Origin: Candidatus Bipolaricaulota bacterium
Lineage (GTDB): Bacteria > Bipolaricaulota > Bipolaricaulia > UBA7950 > UBA9294
Direction: 5' to 3'
DNA length: 64,000 bases
NCBI GenBank assembly: GCA_028278555.1
Contig: JANQEA010000035.1
Span: forward strand, 278,089-342,088
The position numbers were made by a program, and so were the translations under genes. The first letter of the stretch is position 1. Every line of letters begins with the position of its first letter. The notes beneath the pieces were generated by a model. It had not been told where the DNA came from and did not search any database. It saw only the letters and a program-made list of their open reading frames with translations. Below, one piece after another: positions 52,771-61,104 of the stretch.

Positions 52771-54040
52771 CGTGAACTTCGCCGGTCGGCTTGAATCCGA
52801 GCTTGTGGTAGAAGGCCTCCGGTCCGCCTGCGATCGGCACGTAACTTGCGGTCAGTGCCTTCGCGCCGGGCCTCGTGCGGACGTAGTCGATCAGTCGCTC
52901 GATCGCCTGACGGCCGAATCCCTTCCCCTGGTGCGGGCCGGCGATCATCATCCGCCAGAGGTAGTACTCCGACTTCTCCGGATTGTCGTAGAGCATCAGG
53001 AAGCCGACCGGCGTCTCGTCGGCGTAGATGCCGCGGAACCATGCCTTCTCGTTGAAGTGGGCCTGTGCGATCGAGGCGGCGTTTGGCGCGACCATCCGAT
53101 CCTGCCCCGGCCTCATCTGGTCGCTCATCTTGAGGATCGGTCGGAGCGTTTCCCCGGTGATCTCCCGGAGGGTGACGGCCGTGTCGGCGGGCGGCTCATC
53201 GGCGCGCGGTGCCGCCTCGGATGCACCGAGCCAGGCGGCGTAGAGTTCCGGCCGACGATCGGGAAGGAAGAGACGCTTGGCGTGCGAGTCGGCGACCCGG
53301 CCGAGATCGAGGTCGTAGACGAGGATGTCGTCGGCCTGCTTCGCCGCCCGGGCGATCACGTTCCCGCCCGGATCGCAGACGAACGATTCGCCGGCGAACT
53401 CGAGGATGTCTTCCTGGCCGACGCGGTTGCAGAGGGCGACGAAGTAACCGTTCTGGAAGGCGGCGACGCGCATCTCCGCCTCGAACAGGCCCTCCGGCCA
53501 CTCGCCGACCGCGCCTGCTTGCGGAACGAGGACGATCTCGGCGCCGCCGAGGGCGAGCGCGCGCATCGCTTCGGGATAGTGTCGGTCGTAGCAGATCGCG
53601 ATTCCGATCCGTCCGACGGCCGTCGCATAGACGGGCACGTCGCGATTGCCGGGCGTGTAGTACGTCTTCTCGTGAAAGCCCTCGTAGTCGGGGATGTGGA
53701 TCATCCGTGTGACGCCGACGAGTCGGCCGTCGGTGTCGATCACCGGGCTCGTATCGTAGGTCGCGTCGTCCGTCCGCTCGTAGAGGTTCGGGACAATGAC
53801 GACCCCGAGCTCCTTCGCGAGGGCGCAGAGAGCGTCGGTCGTCGGTCCGGGGATCGTCTCGGCCAGCCCGGCGTGATTCCCGTCGGAGGGCCGCTGTGGG
53901 TAGAACGGCTCGAACGCCAACTCGGCGAAGCAGATCAGCTTCGCGCCCTGCTCGGCGGCCGAACGGACGGCGTCGAGTCCACGTCCGAGGTTCTCGGCCT
54001 TGTCTGGGGTCGCATGTTGTTGAACCAGGGCAATACGCAT
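52739..54040 (-). CDS. Carbon-nitrogen hydrolase (nitrilase superfamily) fused to GNAT
   Basis: 433 aa. Residues 1-275: CN-hydrolase with catalytic Glu40 (ICFAELAFEPF), Lys125 (FHEKTYYTPG) and Cys150 (IAICYDRHYPE), closest to N-carbamoylputrescine/omega-amidase types. Residues about 290-433: GNAT (WRMMIAGPHQGKGFGRQAIERL, FYHKLGF). The order hydrolase-GNAT is the reverse of the more common GNAT-hydrolase fusion. It may link deamidation of a polyamine or carbamoyl compound with N-acetylation. ATG 54040 follows AAAGGA. Confidence 0.9.
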   Translation of the reverse strand: MRIALVQQHATPDKAENLGRGLDAVRSAAEQGAKLICFAELAFEPFYPQRPSDGNHAGLAETIPGPTTDALCALAKELGVVIVPNLYERTDDATYDTSPVIDTDGRLVGVTRMIHIPDYEGFHEKTYYTPGNRDVPVYATAVGRIGIAICYDRHYPEAMRALALGGAEIVLVPQAGAVGEWPEGLFEAEMRVAAFQNGYFVALCNRVGQEDILEFAGESFVCDPGGNVIARAAKQADDILVYDLDLGRVADSHAKRLFLPDRRPELYAAWLGASEAAPRADEPPADTAVTLREITGETLRPILKMSDQMRPGQDRMVAPNAASIAQAHFNEKAWFRGIYADETPVGFLMLYDNPEKSEYYLWRMMIAGPHQGKGFGRQAIERLIDYVRTRPGAKALTASYVPIAGGPEAFYHKLGFKPTGEVHGGEIEIRLDL

Positions 54041-54086
54041 CGGAGTCCTTTCGATTCGGGAATGCGGTCATTCTACCGAACCCGTG

Positions 54087-54890
54087 CTACGAAAGCGGCT
54101 TCTGTGCCGAGGCGAGGACTGCCGCTCGCCTGTAGGTGATCTTGCCGTTGTCGTCCGCGTGGTCGGCCAACAAGCTCAAGGCATCCTGCTCGAACGCGCT
54201 CAGCGAGTCGGGATCGGCCTTGATATGTTCTAGCTCCTCTTCCCACATGTAGTCGACGCATGCCATCCACTCGGCCGGATGATCGAACGTGTAGTCAGCG
54301 TCGAAATCCTCTGTACGGATCGCCTCGAACTCCGCGAACGCAAGAAGGGCGGAGAAATCCCGCGCCGACATCGGGAAATACCCTCGTTTGACGCATCCGG
54401 GAAGACGTCGGCGCACCAGCTCGCCGATCCATTCGGTGTCGTCTTGCCACAGCCATCCACTGCAGTAGACGAACTGGCCGGGCTTGAGAACCCGGCGAAC
54501 CTCGCGCATCGTCGGAGCGTTGTTGAGGATCGTAGCACTGTCGGGATCGTAGTCATCGTCCAGCCCGACCATCCCCAGAATCACCGCGTCGAAGGAGTTA
54601 TCCGGGAAGTCCGTCGCTTTGCCGTCCATCCGGAGATTCTCGGCGTTTCGGATCTCGCGTTTCGCGATCTCCTGCTGCAGCCAGGCCGCCCACTCCGAGT
54701 CGATCTCGATCCCTGTGACGTGACCCGACGCTTCGACCCGATCGAGCGCTCGGAACAGGGTTCCTCCCGCTCCAGACCCGAGATCGAGGATGCGCATCCC
54801 CGGACGGAGTTGGGCCGATGCGATCAATGCCTCTGCTGTATCCGTCCAGTACGCCGGCTCCGCATACGTCCCGCTCCACAGGTCGGTCAT
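54087..54890 (-). CDS. SAM-dependent methyltransferase (class I)
   Basis: A 267-aa protein. The SAM-binding motif I is MRILDLGSGAGGTLFRAL, then GIEIDSEWAAWL (acidic residue of motif II), MDGKATDFPDNSFDAVILG and the REVRRVLKPGQFVYCSGW block. The substrate is unknown. ATG 54890 is chosen: the long upstream frame to 55493 is antisense to the nitroreductase. Confidence 0.87.
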   Translation of the reverse strand: MTDLWSGTYAEPAYWTDTAEALIASAQLRPGMRILDLGSGAGGTLFRALDRVEASGHVTGIEIDSEWAAWLQQEIAKREIRNAENLRMDGKATDFPDNSFDAVILGMVGLDDDYDPDSATILNNAPTMREVRRVLKPGQFVYCSGWLWQDDTEWIGELVRRRLPGCVKRGYFPMSARDFSALLAFAEFEAIRTEDFDADYTFDHPAEWMACVDYMWEEELEHIKADPDSLSAFEQDALSLLADHADDNGKITYRRAAVLASAQKPLS

Positions 54891-54948
54891 AGCCTCTCTC
54901 CCTGGTGCGAGCGTAGCCGCCGTTCGATCCCTTCTCAATCCGGGCCAC

Positions 54949-54971
54949 GGGGCCGACCGGCGGCCGGCCCC
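54949..54971. terminator. GC-rich hairpin after nitroreductase gene
   Basis: GGGGCCG / CGGCCCC arms with a 9-nt loop between the nitroreductase stop and the methyltransferase gene. No T-run, so it may be a weak terminator or an mRNA stabiliser. Confidence 0.3.
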
Positions 54972-54979
54972 CGCGTCGC

Positions 54980-55732
54980 TCAACCCGTGCGGGCTCTCAA
55001 TCTGAATCCAGCGGCCTGGATCACGCGAACGTGCGCCTCGTCCAATCCGACGATCATCTCCGGCGTGTAGCAGTCGAGGGCCAGCTCCTGCGCTCGGTTC
55101 GTGATCCCGAGGGTGGCCAGCTCCGCCTGAACCGCCGGTTCGAGTTCGTCGAACTCGGCGTCCTTCTTCGCGTACCAGGTGCGAATCGCCTCGTCGTTCG
55201 GATCGTCGTAAACGTTTCGATGGACGATCGCCTCCAATGGCAGGCGAGGCCGAAGCTCCGGATCCTCCGCCGGATGGCCGAGGATCAGGAGGCCGGCGGG
55301 GACGATGTGCTTGGGTGCTCCGAGAAGCTCCCGCACGTCCCAGGCGAGCACGTCTCCGATGTAGAAGGTCCCGAGATTGAGTGCTCCGGCAGCGATCGCG
55401 ATCTGGTGGAGCGCGATGTGGGCATCCCACATCGCCATCGCGAGGCTGCCCGGCCCATCGAAGTGGAAGGGGGCATCGTTCAGCGCGAACCAACGTGCCG
55501 TCCGATGAAGATCGGCGAGCGCGGCGATGGCCAGGGGCGCCTCGATGTCTGTCTTCTCCAGGATGCGCACGTCATCGATCACAACGAGGGCGTAGTTCTG
55601 GAATCCGCCCGCGTTGGGCGCGCGGACGCCTGCTTCGAGCAGGCGGGAGATCGTCTCTTCGGATATCGGCTCGTCCGTGAGCCCGCGGATCGAGCGATGG
55701 GTCATCAGCTGTCTCAAACATGCCTTGTCCAA
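54980..55732 (-). CDS. Nitroreductase family protein 1
   Basis: A 250-aa FMN-dependent oxidoreductase. HRSIRGLTDEPISEETISRL and VRAPNAGGFQNYALVVI are the FMN/phosphate blocks; AAGALNLGTFYIGD is the dimer-core helix. The probable start is TTG 55732 (AAAGGA at good spacing), which gives the usual N-terminus; the first ATG is at 55705. Divergent from the decarboxylase. Confidence 0.88.
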   Translation of the reverse strand: MDKACLRQLMTHRSIRGLTDEPISEETISRLLEAGVRAPNAGGFQNYALVVIDDVRILEKTDIEAPLAIAALADLHRTARWFALNDAPFHFDGPGSLAMAMWDAHIALHQIAIAAGALNLGTFYIGDVLAWDVRELLGAPKHIVPAGLLILGHPAEDPELRPRLPLEAIVHRNVYDDPNDEAIRTWYAKKDAEFDELEPAVQAELATLGITNRAQELALDCYTPEMIVGLDEAHVRVIQAAGFRLRARTG

Positions 55733-55947
55733 CCGTTGTCCTTTCTCCGGTGCGAATCTGTGAATCGGTATTGGCTGCGGGAAATGGAGAACCGTCGTGA
55801 ACGAACCGGGCTCCCGCGTAGGGGAGCCACAGCGGTGTTCGTTCTCGACGGTTGATCAGACAAGCGTTGTCAACATCTGGGGGGATCCTACGCGGTGTGG
55901 GCAGCCCGCTCAAGCTGGCGCTACGATGGAGCTGGGAGGGAGGCAAG

Positions 55948-57378
55948 ATGACGGAGAGCCATCACATGAGCGGAGAGGAGTTCCGGCGGCATGCCCATGC
56001 GCTGATCGATTGGATCATCGACTACCAAGAGGGCCGCGTCGACGACCTGCCCGTGCTCTCGCAGGTCGAGCCGGGGAGCATTCGGAAGAAGCTTCCGCCC
56101 TCTGCGCCTGAGAACGGGGAGTCCTTCGAGGCGATGCTCCGCGACGTCGACGAGATCCTCCTGCCAGGGATCACCCACTGGCAGTCGCCCGACTTCTTCG
56201 CCTTCTTCCCGGCGAACACGTCGTATCCGGCCATCCTCGGCGAGCTGCTGTCGGCCGGTCTCGGCATCCAGGGGATGCTCTGGGCGACGAGTCCGGCCTG
56301 CACCGAACTGGAGACCCACGTTCTCGATTGGCTCGTCGAGATGCTCGGACTCCCGGACACCTTCCGATCGACGTCTGCCGGTGGTGGCGTGATTCAAGAC
56401 TCCGCATCGAGCGCGTCGCTCTGCGCGTTGATCGCGGCGCGCGAGCGGGCGACCGGGGACGCGTCGAACCGAACGGGCGTCGATCGGCCACTCGTTGCGT
56501 ACGCCTCCTCGCAGGCGCATTCGTCGATCGAGAAGGCGATCGGGATCGCAGGGATCGGGAAGGAGAACCTTCGGCTGATCGATGTCGACGCGTCGTTCGC
56601 GATGCGGGCCGATTCGCTTCAGGCCCAGATCGAGGCGGATCGGGCCGAAGGCCGAACGCCCTTCTTCGTCTGCGCGACCGTCGGGACGACCTCGTCGAAC
56701 GCGATCGATCCGGTCGATGCGATCGGCTCGATCTGCGAGGTGGAAGGCCTTTGGCTTCACGTCGATGCTGCCATGTCCGGGACGGCGGCCGTCTGCCCCG
56801 AGTTTCGATGGATCCACGAAGGGATCGAGAGGGCCGACAGCTACTGCGTCAATCCGCACAAGTGGATGTTCACCAACTTCGACTGCGACGCTTTCTATGT
56901 TGCTGACCGCGCCGCGCTCATCCGCTCCCTGAGCATCCTCCCCGAGTACCTGCGGAACCGGCCGACGGAGTCGGGGGCAGTGATCGACTATCGCGACTGG
57001 CAGGTCCCGCTCGGAAGGCGCTTCCGCGCGCTGAAGCTCTGGTTCGTCATCCGTCACTACGGGATCGAGGGCATCCGGTACCACATCCGACAGCATATCG
57101 AACTGGCTCAGGCGCTCCGCGGCTGGATCGAGGAGGACGAACGCTTCGAGGTCGCGGCGCCGGCGCCGCTCAATCTCGTCTGCTTCCGACATCGAGGAGG
57201 AGATGACGCCAACCGTTCGCTTCTCGATCGACTGAACGACAGCGGCGATCTCTACCTGACGCACACCGTCCTCGACGGGCGGTTCACCCTCCGTCTCTGC
57301 GTCGGGCAGACGCGGACCGAGGCACGTCACGTCGAGCGGGCATGGAAGACGATCCGACAAGTTGCTGACGAGCTCTAG
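55948..57378 (+). CDS. PLP-dependent group II decarboxylase (aromatic-L-amino-acid decarboxylase-like)
   Basis: A 476-aa fold-type I enzyme. NPHKWMFTNFD holds the PLP lysine K305; SSQAHSSIEKA (H191) stacks on the cofactor ring; HVDAAMSGTAAVCPEF (D273) binds the pyridine N. An HYGIEGIRYHIRQHIELA helix follows. It decarboxylates an aromatic or related amino acid to an amine; specificity is uncertain. ATG 55948 follows GGAGGGAGG. Its stop overlaps the DUF3795 stop (CTAG). Confidence 0.92.
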   Translation: MTESHHMSGEEFRRHAHALIDWIIDYQEGRVDDLPVLSQVEPGSIRKKLPPSAPENGESFEAMLRDVDEILLPGITHWQSPDFFAFFPANTSYPAILGELLSAGLGIQGMLWATSPACTELETHVLDWLVEMLGLPDTFRSTSAGGGVIQDSASSASLCALIAARERATGDASNRTGVDRPLVAYASSQAHSSIEKAIGIAGIGKENLRLIDVDASFAMRADSLQAQIEADRAEGRTPFFVCATVGTTSSNAIDPVDAIGSICEVEGLWLHVDAAMSGTAAVCPEFRWIHEGIERADSYCVNPHKWMFTNFDCDAFYVADRAALIRSLSILPEYLRNRPTESGAVIDYRDWQVPLGRRFRALKLWFVIRHYGIEGIRYHIRQHIELAQALRGWIEEDERFEVAAPAPLNLVCFRHRGGDDANRSLLDRLNDSGDLYLTHTVLDGRFTLRLCVGQTRTEARHVERAWKTIRQVADEL

Positions 57379-57842
57379 TTCGATTCATCCATCAGAGGCT
57401 GATCGTGCCCGGCGGGGAGATCGGTCCCACAGTCGGCACAGATTCGCTCGTACCAGGAGCCGACTCGACCACAGGATGGACAGCGCCACTTCTCTGCCTG
57501 CTCGGCGAGCCACGCAGCGGAGCCCCGGGCGCGGAGTGCTTCGAGGTTCGGAATGATCTCAGCTCCATGGCCAAGGTCGAGGCCTTGCAGCTTGTCGCAG
57601 GGCATCTCGGGGCACACTGCGCACGAATCGAACCCCTTTGTCTGCGCGCAGTCGCGCTTCGGGCACTCCCGGCAGGAGACCGAAAGGACGTCGGTTCGGC
57701 AACCGTGGCAGACGAGATCCTTGTCCTCCGCCTTGAAGTGCTCGCGAACCCATTGATAGATCCAGTCGTCTGTCCGCTGCAGACGGACCGGGCATGCGCC
57801 GCAGTACAGCCCGCAGACCGCTTCGAAGTCTTGCTGGCTCAT
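57375..57842 (-). CDS. DUF3795 Cys-rich protein
   Basis: A 155-aa protein with CGLYCGACPVRLQ near the start and pairs CHGCRTD, CRECPKRDCAQ and CPEMPCDK, the DUF3795 pattern. A C-terminal zinc-ribbon-like pair, CPSCGRVGSWY and CADCGTDLP, is extra. Probably binds Zn or Fe-S. Function unknown. ATG 57842 follows GGAGGTGCC. Confidence 0.88.
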   Translation of the reverse strand: MSQQDFEAVCGLYCGACPVRLQRTDDWIYQWVREHFKAEDKDLVCHGCRTDVLSVSCRECPKRDCAQTKGFDSCAVCPEMPCDKLQGLDLGHGAEIIPNLEALRARGSAAWLAEQAEKWRCPSCGRVGSWYERICADCGTDLPAGHDQPLMDESN

Positions 57843-58027
57843 GGCACCTCCGTTCTGCCTATCAGGATACTGTCCAACCGTTGCATCCTCATCTCATCGA
57901 CCGGTTGCTGAAACGATCGGGAGACGCGAGGCCGGATCCTGTCCATGAAACGGAGGCCGTCAGGAGGGACAATCGGCTTCCCGGACGCGATCGGTCCGTC
58001 CGTCTGCCCGAGCATGAGGAGGCTCCC

Positions 58028-58618
58028 ATGACGAAGCGGTTGGAAGGCAAGCGAATCGGCATCATCGTCGCCCACGAGTTCGAGGACATCGAGCTTCTCT
58101 TCCCGATCCTCCGGCTGAGCGAGGAGGGGGCCGAGATTCGCGTGGCGGGTGTCCCGAAAGGGATCCACACACGCCCGTACCTCCCTGACAAGCCGATCAC
58201 CGGCCGGTTCGGTCACCCGCTTCCGATCCCGGTGATGATGGACGGGAATCGCTACTCGCTCGTCACCGTCGCCGACCTCTCGGCCGATGATCTCGACGGG
58301 TTGATCTTCCCCGGGGGCTTCTCCCCGGACGAGCTCCGCTGGGATCCGGAGACGATCGAACTCGTCCAAGCGTGCCATGAGCGGGGAAAGGTCCTCGCCG
58401 CGATCTGCCACGGGTCGTGGGTTCTCATCTCGGCCGGGGTCATGAAGGGGAAGAAGGCGACCGGGTTCATCGCCGTTCACGACGACCTGGTCAACGCCGG
58501 CGCCGAGTTCGTCAATGAACCGGCGGTCCGCGACGGGAACATCATCACGTCACGCGTCCCCGACGACCTGCCCGAGTTCTGCTGCGCGATCGCCGACGCC
58601 ATCCTCGACATCGAGTGA
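58028..58618 (+). CDS. DJ-1/PfpI family protein (class I glutamine amidotransferase-like)
   Basis: A 196-aa protein. The nucleophile elbow AAICHGSWVL (C127-H128) and the acidic partner in AHEFEDIELLFP fit PfpI/YhbO proteins (deglycase or protease/chaperone). GLIFPGGFSPDELRWDPE is the family block. ATG 58028 follows GAGGAGG. Likely a stress-protective protein. Confidence 0.9.
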   Translation: MTKRLEGKRIGIIVAHEFEDIELLFPILRLSEEGAEIRVAGVPKGIHTRPYLPDKPITGRFGHPLPIPVMMDGNRYSLVTVADLSADDLDGLIFPGGFSPDELRWDPETIELVQACHERGKVLAAICHGSWVLISAGVMKGKKATGFIAVHDDLVNAGAEFVNEPAVRDGNIITSRVPDDLPEFCCAIADAILDIE

Positions 58619-58659
58619 CGGGCACTTGGAGATCCGTCTAGCGCGGTAGAAGGTCTGTC

Positions 58660-59286
58660 CTACGCGGTCCCTCGCGCTCGGTACGCCCGAGCCGCATCGA
58701 TGAGGCCCGTTGCGAGTTCGGCGGTCCGATCGAGTGGGCGGAAGACCTCGTCCTGATCGACCGCTCCGTGAGCACCGACGCCCAAGTACGGGAACGTTCG
58801 AAGCTGGACCACGTTCATGCTTAGAAGAGCGCAGACATCGCGCAGGTACTCGAGGATCAGTTGAGGGTCCGAGTACTCGCAGACGCCGACCAGTCCGCAC
58901 GGCTTGCCGAGCAGCGGACTTCCCTCGGCCGGATGGCCGGCCGTCTCGTGGAAGTAGGCCATCGAGATGAGCCGTTCGATCAACGTGTGGAAGCCGGCCG
59001 GGGGCCCTCGGAAGTACTGGGGTGCCGCAAGAATCAGCGCATCGGCCTCCACCATCCGGTCGAGAACGCCGCCGACATCGTCGGAGATCGAACAGCGGAA
59101 TCGCTCGACCGAGCAGTGAGCCTCATGACAGACGACGCGGCACGGATGGACGTCCAGGTCGGCCGTGTGAACGACATCCGCTTCGAAGGAAGGCTCGATC
59201 CGTGTCATCACGTCGAGGATCGCACCCACCAGAGCGTCCGTATTCCGATTCCTCCGCATCGATCCGGCGATCCCGAGAACCTTCAT
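58660..59286 (-). CDS. NADPH-dependent FMN reductase-like flavoprotein
   Basis: A 208-aa flavodoxin-fold protein with GIAGSMRRNRNTDALV (phosphate loop) and AAPQYFRGPPAGFHTLIERL. The Cys in VHPCRVVCHEAHCSVERFRC recall the iron-sulfur flavoprotein type seen at 49542, but without the SCP2 domain. ATG 59286 follows GGGAGG. Confidence 0.88.
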   Translation of the reverse strand: MKVLGIAGSMRRNRNTDALVGAILDVMTRIEPSFEADVVHTADLDVHPCRVVCHEAHCSVERFRCSISDDVGGVLDRMVEADALILAAPQYFRGPPAGFHTLIERLISMAYFHETAGHPAEGSPLLGKPCGLVGVCEYSDPQLILEYLRDVCALLSMNVVQLRTFPYLGVGAHGAVDQDEVFRPLDRTAELATGLIDAARAYRARGTA

Positions 59287-59407
59287 GGCGACCTCCCGAT
59301 TCGATGGTAGCGCCGCGCTGACTTCGTGTCATATTCCCGCAACATTCTCCTCCGAGACTCCTTCCGTCCGGCGGAGCGACACAACCCCGGACAAAGGAGT
59401 GGTACGG

Positions 59408-60349
59408 ATGAAGAAGCTCACGAAGAAGTCAACGTGGATCGGATTTGGAATCGCGCTTGGGTTGGTAGCGCTGTTGATCGGGGGGCTCGCTGTCGTCGCT
59501 CAGACGGAGACGCAGCCCGCATCGAGCGAGGGCTACGACCCGTTCGTCATCGCTGCCGAGACTCTCGGCATGACAGAAGATGAGCTCGACGAGTTCCTCG
59601 ATGACGGGGTCAGCTTGGCGCAGCTCGCGCGTGAGCGTGGGATCGATCCGGATGCGATCGTCCACGCGATCGTCCAGGCCGACGAAGCCGAGATCGAGCA
59701 GGCGCTCGCAGAAGGTGAGATCGACGAGATCGAAGCCGTCGAATGGCAGGACTACGGATACGTCTTCGCCGTCGAGTTCGTCTATCTCCCGATCGACGAG
59801 TGGTTCTGGGACGTCCTCGACGAACTCGAGGACTGGGAAGAGTTCGAGGAGTGGGACGATTGCGATCTCTTCGGATACGAGGAGTTCGACGACTATGCAT
59901 ACCTCCCCTTCGGGATGGTGATCGACAGCCAACGAGAGATGGCCTACTCCCTCCTCGACAGTGGTGTCGAGCCGGAGATCGTCGTCGATGCCGTCATCGA
60001 CTCGGAGGCCTCGCTGTTCGCGCAGATCCTCGATTTCGTCCTCTATGAGGTGCTCGGCTTCGAGGACGACGAGCTGTGGGAAGACGAGGTCATCGAGACC
60101 GTCGCCGAAGAGCTCGGCCTCTCGGAAGACGACGTCTGGATCGCTCTCGATGAGGGTAGGACGCTTGCCGAGCTGGCGCAGGCGCACGGCGTCGATCCAC
60201 AGGTGCTGATCGACGCGCTGATGGTCGAGGAAGAGGAGTGGATCGCCGAGCTGCTCGAGGACGGCGAACTCACCGAAGAGGAAGCCGCCGAATGGCGAAC
60301 GGACTCGCTGGAGATGATCGAGGAGCTCGTCTACGAGCCCTGGTTCTAG
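59408..60349 (+). CDS. Acidic exported protein with repeated helical module
   Basis: A 313-aa, strongly acidic protein with a signal peptide or anchor (IGFGIALGLVALLIGGLAVVA, residues 11-31). Two copies of a helical module are seen: about 51-107 (LGMTEDELDEF ... LAQLARERGIDPDAIVHAIV) and about 236-296 (LGLSEDDVWIAL ... LAELAQAHGVDPQVLIDALM). The middle is very Glu/Asp/Trp-rich. The same module occurs in the sensor domain of the neighbouring kinase. ATG 59408 follows AAAGGAG. Confidence 0.75.
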   Translation: MKKLTKKSTWIGFGIALGLVALLIGGLAVVAQTETQPASSEGYDPFVIAAETLGMTEDELDEFLDDGVSLAQLARERGIDPDAIVHAIVQADEAEIEQALAEGEIDEIEAVEWQDYGYVFAVEFVYLPIDEWFWDVLDELEDWEEFEEWDDCDLFGYEEFDDYAYLPFGMVIDSQREMAYSLLDSGVEPEIVVDAVIDSEASLFAQILDFVLYEVLGFEDDELWEDEVIETVAEELGLSEDDVWIALDEGRTLAELAQAHGVDPQVLIDALMVEEEEWIAELLEDGELTEEEAAEWRTDSLEMIEELVYEPWF

Positions 60350-60358
60350 TCGCGTGAC

Positions 60359-60397
60359 AAGCCGGCGCGTCGTCCTCAGTCTGAGGCGCGCCGGCTT
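60359..60397. terminator. Long hairpin between the acidic protein and response-regulator genes
   Basis: AAGCCGGCGCG (60359-60369) pairs with CGCGCCGGCTT (60387-60397); inside, CCTCA-GTC-TGAGG forms a second stem. No T-run follows. It may limit read-through into the two-component genes or stabilise the upstream mRNA. Confidence 0.55.
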
Positions 60398-60429
60398 GCT
60401 GAACGCCGAACACGATTGGAGAATGGTCT

Positions 60430-61104
60430 ATGCCCAAGCGCGTGCTGATCGTCGAGGATGAAGCCCGGATAGCTCATTGGGTGTCGACCTACTTCGAGCG
60501 AGAAGGCTACGAGTCACTGATCGCCGGCGACGGCCTCGCCGGTCTTCGGAAGGCGGAGACCGAGCAACTCGATCTGATCGTTCTCGACATCATGCTTCCG
60601 AAGCTGAACGGGATCGAGGTCTGCCGGAGAATCCGACGCGACTCGGAGATCCCGATCATCATGCTGACCGCCAAGGACAAGGAGTCGGACAAGATCCTCG
60701 GCCTCGATGCCGGGGCCGACGACTATGTCGTGAAGCCGTTTTCGCCGAACGAGCTTCTCGCGCGTGCCCGCGCGATTCTCCGGCGCGCCGACGGCTTGAC
60801 GCAGGAACTCCTGACCGGAGGGGACATTGAACTCGACGTCTCCGCGAGGCGATGCACGGTTCGCGGAGAGCACGTCGAGCTGACGGAGACGCAGTTCTCG
60901 ATCCTGGCCGCGCTGATGCGGCGTCACGATCAGGTCCTGTCGCGTCAACAGTTGCTTGACGCTGCGGGGATCGACGGGGCCGAGGTCTTCGATCGGACGA
61001 TCGACGCCCACATCCGGCGTCTCCGCCTGCTGATCGAAGCGGATCCTGCGAGCCCAAGACATATCCGAACCCTGTACGGAGCGGGGTACACCTTCCGACC
61101 ATGA
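60430..61104 (+). CDS. OmpR/PhoB family response regulator
   Basis: A 224-aa regulator: receiver domain with acidic pair E9-D10, phospho-acceptor D53 (LIVLDIMLP) and switch LTAKDK, then a winged-helix domain (VELTETQFSILAALMRRHD ... RLRLLIEADPASPRHIRTLYGAGYTF). Coupled by ATGA to the kinase. Targets are probably the upstream acidic protein and similar genes. Confidence 0.95.
   Translation: MPKRVLIVEDEARIAHWVSTYFEREGYESLIAGDGLAGLRKAETEQLDLIVLDIMLPKLNGIEVCRRIRRDSEIPIIMLTAKDKESDKILGLDAGADDYVVKPFSPNELLARARAILRRADGLTQELLTGGDIELDVSARRCTVRGEHVELTETQFSILAALMRRHDQVLSRQQLLDAAGIDGAEVFDRTIDAHIRRLRLLIEADPASPRHIRTLYGAGYTFRP

Noticed and set aside
54087..55493. 468-aa frame extending the methyltransferase upstream
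   Set aside because: The N-terminal part is antisense to the nitroreductase and unlike any protein; ATG 54890 gives a complete methyltransferase.
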